Origin: UBA2160 sp964588665
GTDB taxonomy: Bacteria; Chloroflexota; Dehalococcoidia; Lucifugimonadales; UBA1123
Reading direction: 5' to 3'
DNA length: 64,000 bases
NCBI GenBank assembly: GCA_964588665.1
Contig: CAZPQQ010000005.1
Span: forward strand, 1-64,000
Each line of letters begins with the position of its first letter. Position 1 is the stretch's first letter. Positions 55,063 to 63,241 of this stretch are shown in pieces. The position numbers were made by a program, and so were the translations under genes. Under the pieces are notes generated by a model. That model was given only the letters and a program-made list of their open reading frames with translations, ran no database searches and had not been told where the DNA came from.

Positions 55063-56301
55063 CTACCGCCCCGCCATAGCCTCTTCGAAGGCGTCGTAGC
55101 TTGAGGAGATGTGGATGGGGTTGATGGCGCTTTCCACAACCTCTTGGGTCTTCAGGCCGTTTCCGGTGATGTACGCCACGGTCAGCTCGTCGGGCTTGAT
55201 GAGGCCGTTCTTGACCAGCCGCCGCAAACCGGAAATCACCACGCCGCCGGCCGTCTCCGTGAATATCCCCTCGGTCTCAGCCAGCAACTGGATGCCTTCG
55301 ACGATCTCGTCCTCCATGGCCATCACCGCGGATCCCTTTGAGGCGGCGATCGTTCGCAGCGCGTAAGGACCGTCCGCGGGGTTGCCTATCGCCAGCGACT
55401 TGGCCAGAGTGTTTGGCCGGACGGGCCGGACCTCGGTCTCGCCCAGGTTGTATGCTTCCACTATCGGGGAGCAGCCCTCGGCTTGCGCGATGTGCATCTC
55501 TGTCGAAATCGGGTCGATCAATCCTGCGCCGACCATCTCGTTCAAGCCTTTGTAGATCTTGCAAAACAGAGCTCCGGACGCGCCGGGCACGACGCAGTGT
55601 TGGGGAGCGGTCCAGCCCAGTTGCTCGGCCACCTCGTACCCGAGGGTCTTGCTGCCCTCGGCGTAGAACGGCCGCATGTTCACGTTCACGAACGCCCAGC
55701 GGTGATTGTCCGCCAATTCGCTGCACAGCCTGTTTACCTGGTCGTACGTCCCGTCGACCGCGATGAGGGTGGCGCCGTAGATGCCAGCCCCCACGATCTT
55801 GCCCTTCTCCACGTCGGCCGGGAAGAAAACCATCGTGTCCATGCCGGCCTTGGCGCCGTGGGCCGCGACCGCGCCCATCAGGTTGCCCGTCGAAGCGCAC
55901 GCCAGCGTCTCGAATTCGAACTCCAACGCCTTTGCCGAAGCGACGGACACGACCCTGTCCTTGAACGAAAACGTCGGGTTGACGCTGTCGTTCTTGACGT
56001 AGAGGTTCTCGAGACCCAGCTTTCGGCCTAGGTTTTCGGCCTTGATGAGCGGGGTGAACCCGGTGCCCATGTCGAGAGCGAGTTCAGCGTCCACCGGAAG
56101 GAAGTCGTGGTACCGCCACATGGTGTTCGGGCCCTGGGAGATGCTCTCGCGGCTGACAGCTTCGGCGATGGCCTCGTAGTCGTACTCGACTTCGAGCGGC
56201 CCGAAGCAGAAGTCGCAAGCATTCAGGGGCTCGACGGGGTACTCTCGTTCGCACCCTCGGCAGCGCAGACACTTGACGTGGGACAACTCTTGAGCCTCCA
56301 T
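55063..56301 (-). CDS. thrC: Threonine synthase-like PLP enzyme
   Basis: A 413-residue fold-type II PLP enzyme. The N-terminal zinc-ribbon-like segment (CLRCRGCERE ... CDFCFGP) is typical of the long archaeal/plant-like threonine synthases. The Schiff-base lysine is Lys114 in TFSFKDR, and ACASTGNLMGAVAAHG is the phosphate loop. VAYITGNGLK comes near the end. The ATG at 56301 is chosen; 116 upstream codons in frame look non-coding. It makes threonine from O-phosphohomoserine. Its neighbours (NIL and a diglycine carrier) raise the option that it uses a protein thiocarboxylate to make a sulfur amino acid. Confidence 0.85.
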   Translation of the reverse strand: MEAQELSHVKCLRCRGCEREYPVEPLNACDFCFGPLEVEYDYEAIAEAVSRESISQGPNTMWRYHDFLPVDAELALDMGTGFTPLIKAENLGRKLGLENLYVKNDSVNPTFSFKDRVVSVASAKALEFEFETLACASTGNLMGAVAAHGAKAGMDTMVFFPADVEKGKIVGAGIYGATLIAVDGTYDQVNRLCSELADNHRWAFVNVNMRPFYAEGSKTLGYEVAEQLGWTAPQHCVVPGASGALFCKIYKGLNEMVGAGLIDPISTEMHIAQAEGCSPIVEAYNLGETEVRPVRPNTLAKSLAIGNPADGPYALRTIAASKGSAVMAMEDEIVEGIQLLAETEGIFTETAGGVVISGLRRLVKNGLIKPDELTVAYITGNGLKTQEVVESAINPIHISSSYDAFEEAMAGR

Positions 56302-56409
56302 GGCCAACGTGTTCCCGTGCCCAATAGCAAAACCCTCAGCTATCGCGCGGAGGAATGCCGGGGGTGCACAGCGACGGACCCTGTGCAGGCAGGGGTTTTT
56401 GGCAGAAGC

Positions 56410-56439
56410 ATCGTAGCAACGCCCAAGCTCCGTTGTCAA
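56410..56439 (-). promoter_or_regulatory. Promoter of the thrC-NIL-MoaD cluster
   Basis: On the minus strand TTGACA (56439-56434), an 18-base spacer, and TACGAT (56415-56410), about 110 bases before the thrC ATG. Confidence 0.55.
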
Positions 56440-56642
56440 GATTCCAGGCAGGCCGCAAGACCTCGTGCGAGCCGTCGCGCTGGGCACCGATTGGCCGTGC
56501 AACACGTCGGCGGCCTCGTTCGCTGCATTGTTGGCAATCCACGTTGTTGAAGCGTAGCATGTTGCCAGTGGACGGCAATGCCACCGACGTTCGATGGCGC
56601 CGGTTGAACAACGGATTTGCGGATGATTTGGGGAGACAGAAC

Positions 56643-56894
56643 ATGCCAATGTACATGGACTCGCACAAAAACGTTGAAGGGCTCACCGCCGAGGCTGTGG
56701 CGGGAGCTCACGCGCGCGACCTCGAGGTCCAGGGCGGCCACGGCGTCAACTACTTGCAGTACTGGTTCAATCAGGAAGAAGGAACCGTTTTCTGCCTGGT
56801 CGATGCGCCAAGCAAGGAAGCCGCCGAAGCAGTGCACCGTGAAGCCCATGGCCTCGTCGCCGACGAGATCACCGAGGTTTCCGAGGGACACTGA
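56643..56894 (+). CDS. DUF4242 (SCO4226-like) small protein
   Basis: An 83-residue ferredoxin-like-fold protein starting MPMYMDSHKNVEGLT. It has AHARDLEVQGGHGVNY, YWFNQEEGTVFCLVDAP and the AAEAVHREAHGLVADEI helix, all hallmarks of DUF4242. A Streptomyces member (SCO4226) is reported to bind nickel; the His residues in the conserved segments could do so here. GGGGAGA precedes the ATG. Single gene, divergent from thrC. Biological role unknown. Confidence 0.82.
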   Translation: MPMYMDSHKNVEGLTAEAVAGAHARDLEVQGGHGVNYLQYWFNQEEGTVFCLVDAPSKEAAEAVHREAHGLVADEITEVSEGH

Positions 56895-56926
56895 TTGCTT
56901 GATTGCGATAATCGGCGTTAATTATG

Positions 56927-56989
56927 CCGTTCGTGGTGAGCTTGTCGAACCACCGCCCGCGGGCCCTTCGACAGGCTCAGGGCGAACGG
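56927..56989. repeat. Imperfect inverted repeat (REP-like)
   Basis: Two 25-base arms, 56927-56951 (CCGTTCGTGGTGAGC...) and 56965-56989 (...CTCAGGGCGAACGG), are imperfect reverse complements around a 13-base loop. The pattern TTCGACAGGCTCAGGGCGAA is, in my experience, a very common dispersed palindrome in environmental genomes. It lies between two gene ends, as REP elements do. Confidence 0.55.
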
Positions 56990-57058
56990 ATTATCCTAAC
57001 GGCAATTTCCGACACTAGTTGCTAGCTGCCCGGTGCTCGGCACCGAGGGTGCTGACGT

Positions 57059-57919
57059 CTAGCCCAACCCCACCCGCGACAGGAACTCGGGCTTGCCGCG
57101 GATGCCCAGATTCAGGCGATACAGGCCGCCCGCGCCGGGACCCTCCTCCTCGCGATTGTCGCCTCCCGCGGTCGTGACGTACATGTCCGTCAGGTCCGGG
57201 CCTCCGAACGCGACGGCGGACACCTTCTTGGCCGGAATCGGCACACGAGCGATCTCCTCGCCGCTCGTCGAGTATCGATAGAGCGCCGAGCCGTCCCACC
57301 GCGCCGACCAGACGCAGCCCTCGGCGTCGACGGTCATGCCGTCGGGCCCGCCCTCGCCCTCTCGCGTCTCGACGAACACCCGCTGGTTCGTGACCTCCCC
57401 GGTCTCGATCGCGTAGTCGAATATGTAGATCTTCCTTTCGACGGTGTCGGTGAAGTACATCTGCCTCAGGTCCGGCGTGAAACCCAGACCGTTGCACAGT
57501 CCAACGCCCTCCAGGAGGGTCGTCAACGATCCATCCGTGTCCATCCGATAGAGCGTGGCCTTTCGCGTCGCGGTGGGCATCGTCCCGCAGAAGACTCGAC
57601 CCGCCGGGTCGGCGATCACGTCGTTGAATCGGTTGTTGAGCTGGTCCGGCAACTCGTCCACCAGGAACTCGACTGCTCCGTCGCGCAAGATCGCGACCGA
57701 GCAGCGGTCCATGAACAGCAGCAGAGAACCGTCACTCTGAATCGTGAAGCCTCCGACCTGCCGGCCATCGTAGAACTGCTCGTGGGCGCGCGTCTGGGGA
57801 TTGAGGCGGAACAGACGTCCCTGGGGAATGTCGCCCCAGTAGAGCCTGCCTTCCATCGGATTCCAGAGCGGACCTTCTCCCGTGTGACATCGATAATCGG
57901 CCATCAACTCGGCTGCCAT
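57059..57919 (-). CDS. SMP-30/gluconolactonase family protein
   Basis: A 286-residue six-bladed beta-propeller. The metal-site residues appear in HTGEGPLW (Glu), NRFNDVIADP (Asn) and GPDGMTVDAEG (Asp). It would hydrolyse a sugar lactone in the cytosol. AAGGGGG precedes the ATG at 57919, and the 94 upstream codons in frame do not look coding. It could act downstream of sugar-acid metabolism such as the enolase-superfamily enzyme at 12704, but the genes are far apart. Confidence 0.88.
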   Translation of the reverse strand: MAAELMADYRCHTGEGPLWNPMEGRLYWGDIPQGRLFRLNPQTRAHEQFYDGRQVGGFTIQSDGSLLLFMDRCSVAILRDGAVEFLVDELPDQLNNRFNDVIADPAGRVFCGTMPTATRKATLYRMDTDGSLTTLLEGVGLCNGLGFTPDLRQMYFTDTVERKIYIFDYAIETGEVTNQRVFVETREGEGGPDGMTVDAEGCVWSARWDGSALYRYSTSGEEIARVPIPAKKVSAVAFGGPDLTDMYVTTAGGDNREEEGPGAGGLYRLNLGIRGKPEFLSRVGLG

Positions 57920-58155
57920 GTCGCCCCCTTTGAACTCGTTGTCCAAGAATGTGTCCGGAGACGAGATCGGTCTCCTCCCCACGGCTGGATTATATGAATG
58001 ACGGCGCCGTTTGAAAACCCCTGTCATGTCTGTCCTCGCGTCCGCCGTTTGAGATCTCACTGGAACGGCGTCTTTTGGGGGCGCCTCAGGATACGCTGCC
58101 TGGTCAGCGCTCGGGACCACGCGGTGCTTGACGATGTAGCGCCCCGAGGCTGACA

Positions 58156-58407
58156 ATGGGAACGTTCGATATCGCCGGAGGCGCCGCACCGTCAATGCCA
58201 TCGTTGAGCAACATCAGGCAACAGGAGGCTGTACGTGCATTCGTGCGGCTAGGCGGGGCGCCTCGGCAAGGAAAAGGCAGCCATCTGTTGGTCAAGTTCG
58301 GGCCCCACATTCTTTCGTTTCCGGCGGGGATATTGAAAAGAAACTTGCTCAGAAGCCAGCTCAAGCTTGCTGGAATCACCGAAGAAGAGTTCCTGAAGAA
58401 TCTTTGA
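58156..58407 (+). CDS. hicA: HicA-type mRNA interferase toxin
   Basis: An 83-residue protein with the double-stranded-RNA-binding-like HicA fold: EAVRAFVRLGGAP, the catalytic histidine in GKGSHLLVKF, then the LLRSQLKLAGITEEEFL C-terminal helix. The ATG at 58156 has GAGG 6 bases upstream. The ATG at 58195 (MPSLSNIRQQE) is more typical of the family and would give 70 residues. It cleaves mRNA when free of HicB, encoded 10 bases downstream. Confidence 0.82.
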   Translation: MGTFDIAGGAAPSMPSLSNIRQQEAVRAFVRLGGAPRQGKGSHLLVKFGPHILSFPAGILKRNLLRSQLKLAGITEEEFLKNL

Positions 58408-58417
58408 GGAGGCTTTC

Positions 58418-58672
58418 ATGGCCGCAGCGAGGTCAGTCTACAACGTAATCGTCCGGCCAGCGGAGGAAGGCGGTTATTGGGCGGAAGTAGTTGAGCTCCC
58501 CGGTTGCGTCAGCCAGGGCGAAACCAGAGAAGTGCTCATGCACAACATCACAGAGGCGATACAGGCATGCCTGGAGGCCTATGAGGAAGATGAACTCGAC
58601 ACCCCGCAGGCTGAACTGTGGGGGATCCCTGTATTCAACTTCGGTCCCGGACACGAACCTGTTACGGCTTAA
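58418..58672 (+). CDS. hicB: HicB-like antitoxin, short form
   Basis: An 84-residue protein with the HicB partial RNase H fold: YNVIVRPAEEGGYWAEVVELPGC, then GETREVLMHNITEAI and a C-terminal strand. It lacks the extra C-terminal ribbon-helix-helix or HTH domain that many HicB proteins use to bind their own operator. GAGGAGG precedes the ATG. It neutralises HicA by direct binding. Confidence 0.82.
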   Translation: MAAARSVYNVIVRPAEEGGYWAEVVELPGCVSQGETREVLMHNITEAIQACLEAYEEDELDTPQAELWGIPVFNFGPGHEPVTA

Positions 58673-58890
58673 CCACGATTGGCGCTTCGAACTGCGATCC
58701 GAACAACGGAGGCATGTGGATTCCGAAGTTCGCATTTGTAGCGTTTCTCAATCGAATTACAGTGCCTGGCCGCACGTCAACCCGCTTCGATTGACATCTC
58801 AAGAGGCCACGCCTAGAATGCAGTCACTCAACCACGCCTCTCACACCCTTATTTAGCTGGCTTCCAGAGCCGTCTTGCCGGAGGTTGCCA

Positions 58891-59130
58891 ATGACCACAA
58901 AGGCTTACGTTCTGATTGAAACGGCGGTCGGCAAATCCGCGGAGGTGACCCAGGCCCTCAAAGATTTGTCCAGCACCGAGATCGTTGACGCGGTCACCGG
59001 GCCGTACGACATAATCGCGATTGTCGCTGCCGACGACCTTATCTCCGTGGGCGAGACCGTCACCAAAGAGATTCACATGATCCCCGGCATCGCCCGCACC
59101 ATCACGTGTCTTTCGGTGGGGAGCCAGTAG
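58891..59130 (+). CDS. Stand-alone Lrp/AsnC ligand-binding (RAM) domain
   Basis: A 79-residue protein consisting only of the alpha/beta sandwich that binds amino acids in Lrp/AsnC regulators: AYVLIETAVGKSAEVTQAL, then VTGPYDIIAIVAADD and GIARTITCLSVG. No DNA-binding HTH is attached. Such stand-alone domains form ring oligomers and may tune partner regulators or enzymes. GGAGGT precedes the ATG at 58891. Single gene. Confidence 0.85.
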   Translation: MTTKAYVLIETAVGKSAEVTQALKDLSSTEIVDAVTGPYDIIAIVAADDLISVGETVTKEIHMIPGIARTITCLSVGSQ

Positions 59131-59241
59131 GCGACCGCACAAGCTGCATCGGCCTACGTCAGGAACCCTGACAGCCGGCGAGCGGAAAATCCGCAGCGCA
59201 CGCTGTGAGCGAGACGGAGCGTCTGCGCCGGAGCGATCCGC

Positions 59242-60139
59242 CTACGTCCCCCGGTAAGCCGACAGCCCAAGCTCCTCGACCTGACTGGCAAGTTCGCGAT
59301 AGGTAAGCTCGTCCGGCTTAACCCCCGGATGCCGAACGTTGGCAGCTTTGAACACGCCTCGCAATCGCAACACCTCTTTCGTCAGGTAGTTGGCGATGCC
59401 CTGCCCTTGCCCCAGTGTCTGCAGCAGCGGACTGTACCGCTGGAACTTGCGCGTCGCTTCTTCGTCTCGGCCGTCCTGGTAAAGGTCCCAGACGTCGCGA
59501 AACACCTCGGGTATGGCGGCGGCGGGCATTGTTCCCACCGACCCTCGGCGCAGCTCCTCGACGAAGAAATTACCGCCGGCGCCGCCAAAGATGACGAGAT
59601 TGTCACCCCCCCAACTCTTTGGCCTGGGTCACTCGGGGCGCTGTTGGCGAGACCTCGACCTTCGCGTAACACGCATTCTCCGACTCACGCGCGATCTGCA
59701 CCGCCAACGCGGGCGGCACGGGACCGGAGGCGATGTCCTGGATGAAGATCGGCACGTTGATCGCGTCGGATATGCGCTTGAAGTACTCTCTGACCGCGAC
59801 AGACGCTGCGCCTACCGGTGGGATCGCCATCACCGCATCGGCCCCGAGCTCCTGCGCGCTCTTGCTGTACTGGATGGCGAGGTCCGTGCCCGGTCCGCCG
59901 GTGTTGATGACCACCTTCGCGCGTCCTCTGGCTTGCTCGACCACCGTGGTCGTGGCGAGATCGCGCTCGGACTCCGAGAGCTTGGTCACCTCGCTTGCCA
60001 TGGCCACGCCGACGCCGTGAACACCGGCATCGATAAGGTACTCGACCTCTCGCTGGAGGTCCTCGACATCGATGCGCGAATCGTCATCGAACGGCATGGC
60101 TAGGATCGGAAAGACGCCTCGCATCGTGCGGTCGACCAT
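59242..60139 (-). pseudogene. Dihydrodipicolinate synthase/N-acetylneuraminate lyase family gene with a frameshift
   Basis: A DapA-family TIM-barrel aldolase of about 298 residues in two frames. The first part (GVFPILAMPFDDDSRID, VMAIPPVGAASV) runs to LGG-stop. The second continues DNLVIFGGAGGNFFVEELRRG and ends VEELGLSAYRG. They meet at a G7 run (59606-59612, C on the plus strand). Removing one G joins them as ELGGDNLVIFGG with no loss, so a one-base insertion explains the break. It may be a sequencing or assembly error, a real mutation or slippage. The start at 60139 has GGGAGG upstream, and a consensus promoter lies 56 bases before it. The Schiff-base lysine sits in the YAKVEVS segment. 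Confidence 0.82.
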
Positions 60140-60194
60140 AGGGGTTCCTCCCTGGCATTGAACGTTCATCTTGGGAATTGTCGGCGACGCCCGT

Positions 60195-60223
60195 AGTCTA
60201 GAATCGACCGGATACCGTGTCAA
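60195..60223 (-). promoter_or_regulatory. Promoter of the DapA-family gene
   Basis: On the minus strand a perfect TTGACA (60223-60218), a 17-base spacer and TAGACT (60200-60195). The leader to the ATG at 60139 is about 50 bases. Confidence 0.65.
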
Positions 60224-60265
60224 GAACAGGGGTCGGCGGGGTCGGCGCAGGCGGCTTTCGGGAAC

Positions 60266-60304
60266 AAAAATGCCGGAACGGTCACCTCCCCCGACCGTTC
60301 CGGC
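60266..60304 (-). terminator. Intrinsic terminator of the YbaY-repeat lipoprotein gene
   Basis: On the minus strand a perfect 12-base stem GCCGGAACGGTC / GACCGTTCCGGC with a 9-base loop, followed by ATTTTTG. It lies 20 bases after the stop at 60325 and insulates the DapA-family promoter. Confidence 0.85.
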
Positions 60305-60324
60305 GGACGTGACTTCGAACGTTT

Positions 60325-62271
60325 CTACTGTGCGATGAAGGTCTCAGACAGCTCGTCGTTAACGTTGACGGTGTACGTCTCTCCCGACGCGAAGTCCGTG
60401 CCCAGCGGGATCTCTGTCTCCACAACCGGCAGATCGGTGGTGCACGGCATCATCCCCGTCACTTCAAAGTGCGTGACCGTTATTTCGATTACGCCCGCGA
60501 ATCGGCGGGAGATGTTGTAGCCGTTGAACCAGGAGCAGCTACTCCCTTTCGGCAACCGGGAGACCACCTTCAGCGTGTAATCGGCAGGCTTGGAGTCGGA
60601 TGCGATCACCGCGATGTGCTCCATCGGCGAGGTCGCGATTACCGCTTGCGGGCCTTCGGGGTCGCCGACGGTGAAAGAACTGGTCGCGATTCCGTTGACA
60701 GTAACTTGGACCGCCTCACCTGGTGTGAAATCCATGCCCAAGGGAGTGTCGGTCAGCACAACGGGCAGGTCGGCGGTGCAGGGCATCATCTCTGTCACTT
60801 CGAAGTGGGTGACCGTCACGACGATGACCCCGGCGTACGGGCGAGTGATGTCGTAGCCGTTGAACCACGAGCAGCTACTGCCCATCGGCAGCCGTGAGAC
60901 GACCTGCAACGTGTACTCAGCTGGGTTCGTCTGCGAGACTGCCACGTCTACTCGCTCGATGGGCGAATCAGCGATGGTCGCTTTCGGACTCGCGGAGTCC
61001 ACGGCTGTAAAGGCGTTCGTCAGCGTACCGTTTACCGCGACCGTGTAGGTCTCGCCGGGCGTGAAGTCGCTGCCAAGCGCGACCTCGCCCTCGTGCCGCC
61101 CATAGATCATCGTGCAAGGCACGGGCGCCGTAGGAGCTAGATTCGTGACCGTGACATTGAGCGCTGCGCCTTCACGGGTCACGGCGTAGCCGTCAAATTC
61201 GACGCATCCGCCTGGCAGACCCGAGACGATGTGCAGCGTGTACTCACGGGGGGTCGAGTCTGAGTGCGTCAGCTTCACGCTCTCGATCGGGGCGGGCGTT
61301 TCAGTCATGGCGGGTGCGTTTGGCGTTGGAGTCTCGGTTGGCGCTGCCGTCACCATGGTCAGCACCAGATCGACGTTTGTCGGGCTGCCGCGCGTGATGA
61401 CACTGTACCTCGTATCGTTGATGAACGTCAGTTTGCCGCCCTGGGTGATCCTCGCCTGGATCGCGTAACTGAACCTGTCGTCGATTTCCGTGGGGTCGTA
61501 TTTGATCTCGAAGGCGACCAGAACTTGGCCGGGGTTGTCGATGACGTGCTCTCCGAGGGTGATCGAAGGCGCATCCGCCCGTGAGACGTCAACCAGCTTC
61601 ACTTCTACGATTGCGTCCGGCGTCAGGGCGATGCGCTCCCTGTAGGCAACCGTGCCGGTGACCGTGGCGGTCAATGAGGCCGCGGGGTCGGTCGGTGATG
61701 TTGCGATCTTGATCAGTGCCATATCGACGTTGGCCGGGCTGCCGCGCGTGATGACGCTGTACGTTGTGTCATTAATGAACGCGAGCTTGCCACTTTCGGT
61801 GATCCTCGCCTGTACCGCGTAGCTGAACCGCTCGTCTATCGTCGCGGGATCGTACTCGATCATGAACGCGATCGGCACTTGACCGGGGTTGTCGATGATG
61901 TGTTCTCCGATGGTCACTGCTGGCGCGTCCATCCGGGAGATGTCGAGCAGCTTGACCTCGACGACCGCATCCGGCGTCAGGGCGATGCGCTCTCTGTAGG
62001 CGACCGTACCGGTGACTGTGGCGGTCAATGGAGCATCCGGCTCGACGGGGTCTGTTGGCTTGGCTGGCGTGGTGGGCTCGACCGGGGCCGCGGGCTCACT
62101 CGGCGCTGCGGGGTTGACCGGCGCCGTGGGCGTCACTGGCGCGACTGAGGTCGTGGGTTCGGCGATCGGTGTCGGGTTTGAAGGCGCTGGACTTGCGGGA
62201 GCGCCTGAGCATGCGATCAACGCCCCGACTATCAAGCTCAAGATTATTGCCGTTACGATCCTGGGTGTCAT
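60325..62271 (-). CDS. Multi-repeat lipoprotein with two YbaY-like domains
   Basis: A 648-residue exported lipoprotein (lipobox GALIAC, Cys21), with a Pro/Thr/Ala-rich spacer to about residue 80. Two near-identical YbaY-type domains follow at about 82-180 and 198-300 (VTGTVAYRERIALTPDA... SYA(V/I)QARIT... FINDTxYSVITRG). Then three beta repeats of about 105 residues come at 328-430, 435-540 and 545-648, each with EYTL(H/Q/K)VVS-like and PG(E/A)xxTVxVN segments. The last two repeats share SSCSWFNGY(D/N)I and MMPCT with paired cysteines. GAGGAG precedes the ATG. Surface adhesion or ligand binding is a guess. Confidence 0.75.
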   Translation of the reverse strand: MTPRIVTAIILSLIVGALIACSGAPASPAPSNPTPIAEPTTSVAPVTPTAPVNPAAPSEPAAPVEPTTPAKPTDPVEPDAPLTATVTGTVAYRERIALTPDAVVEVKLLDISRMDAPAVTIGEHIIDNPGQVPIAFMIEYDPATIDERFSYAVQARITESGKLAFINDTTYSVITRGSPANVDMALIKIATSPTDPAASLTATVTGTVAYRERIALTPDAIVEVKLVDVSRADAPSITLGEHVIDNPGQVLVAFEIKYDPTEIDDRFSYAIQARITQGGKLTFINDTRYSVITRGSPTNVDLVLTMVTAAPTETPTPNAPAMTETPAPIESVKLTHSDSTPREYTLHIVSGLPGGCVEFDGYAVTREGAALNVTVTNLAPTAPVPCTMIYGRHEGEVALGSDFTPGETYTVAVNGTLTNAFTAVDSASPKATIADSPIERVDVAVSQTNPAEYTLQVVSRLPMGSSCSWFNGYDITRPYAGVIVVTVTHFEVTEMMPCTADLPVVLTDTPLGMDFTPGEAVQVTVNGIATSSFTVGDPEGPQAVIATSPMEHIAVIASDSKPADYTLKVVSRLPKGSSCSWFNGYNISRRFAGVIEITVTHFEVTGMMPCTTDLPVVETEIPLGTDFASGETYTVNVNDELSETFIAQ

Positions 62272-62437
62272 TTCGAATTCTCCTCTGCTGCCTTAATTTG
62301 TGATTTCTATAACTTATGACGTGCACAGTTACAGATTTGTTCCACAAGTTGAGACGAGAAAGAATTTCGGAGATGGCGGGTTAGGTCAAATACGGCAGAG
62401 TGGTTTAGGGATGTCGAGATCAAACGCGATTGGAAGT

Positions 62438-63112
62438 TTAGTTTACCAAGACATTCATGATTTCTACTTCGGCATCGGTTGATGTCAAAGTCACGTATTC
62501 CCTGATCTGATCGAGGTGGCCGGAGATCTGGTCTGCTGTGATTCCGTTCGGCCCGTAGATCGTGAACAGCACGTCGCGGGTGTCGCGAGAGATCGGAGTC
62601 CGGTCATCCGGTCCGTAGATGATGCTGGACATGACCCCTTCCGCGTCGGCAATGAACATGTCGCCCGCGGTCAACGTCTGCGCCTTGCCGTTCAGCATGG
62701 TGTATGTCTCTTCGCCCGTGGCCACGTCGACGACGACGGGGTCGTGCACCGACGCCAGATCGTGCCCGGCGGTGAGGAGTTGGTTGTCGAGTTCCGCCGC
62801 GAACATCGCACTGACCAGGGCCGACGGGCGGGGAATGCTCCTGCCCTTGACCGCAACGGACTCCAGTTGTAGCTGAACGTGGTAAGTCTTCTTGAACTTT
62901 CGGTAGTACGTCGTGTACGCCTGGACAGTCGCCAGCGCCCGAATCGCCGGTCTGCCGCCGTCCGAGAATCGTCGGCGCAGATCGGCCTCGACGTCAGTCA
63001 TTCGAGCATCCAGATCGGGGTGGCTGCGCGGGTTCGACACGCCGCGCATCGCCAGGACGCCGACCGACGCGCCTGGGAACGCCTCTCGCCATACATCTGT
63101 GGCTGTCAGCAC
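62438..63112 (-). CDS. B3/B4 tRNA-binding-domain protein (PheT-like)
   Basis: A 224-residue protein resembling stand-alone B3/B4 domains of phenylalanyl-tRNA synthetase beta chain. Features are ASVGVLAMRGVSN, TTYYRKFKKTYHVQLQLESVA, RPSALVSAMFAAELDNQLLTAG and the C-terminal RDVLFTIYGPNGI. Free-standing members are proposed to edit or sense amino acids but are poorly studied. No neighbours clarify its role. Confidence 0.75.
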   Translation of the reverse strand: MLTATDVWREAFPGASVGVLAMRGVSNPRSHPDLDARMTDVEADLRRRFSDGGRPAIRALATVQAYTTYYRKFKKTYHVQLQLESVAVKGRSIPRPSALVSAMFAAELDNQLLTAGHDLASVHDPVVVDVATGEETYTMLNGKAQTLTAGDMFIADAEGVMSSIIYGPDDRTPISRDTRDVLFTIYGPNGITADQISGHLDQIREYVTLTSTDAEVEIMNVLVN

Positions 63113-63205
63113 GACTCACCTCCTGGTCTGGTTGTCTCGCATGTCATACGCCCGCGACGGGCGAAACGAGTCCAGGATAGCACACGCCGCCGCTGAAACC
63201 GCGGG

Positions 63206-63231
63206 GTCAGCAGTCAGCAGTCAGCAGTCAG
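63206..63231. repeat. 7-base tandem repeat
   Basis: GTCAGCA repeated 3.7 times in the gap between the B3/B4 gene and the sugar dehydrogenase gene. Probably slippage-generated; no function suggested. Confidence 0.8.
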
Positions 63232-63241
63232 GGGCGCGACG

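Noticed and set aside
63206..63231. CRISPR-like repeats
   Set aside because: A 7-base unit in direct contact without spacers is a simple tandem repeat. No CRISPR array or cas gene was seen in the window.
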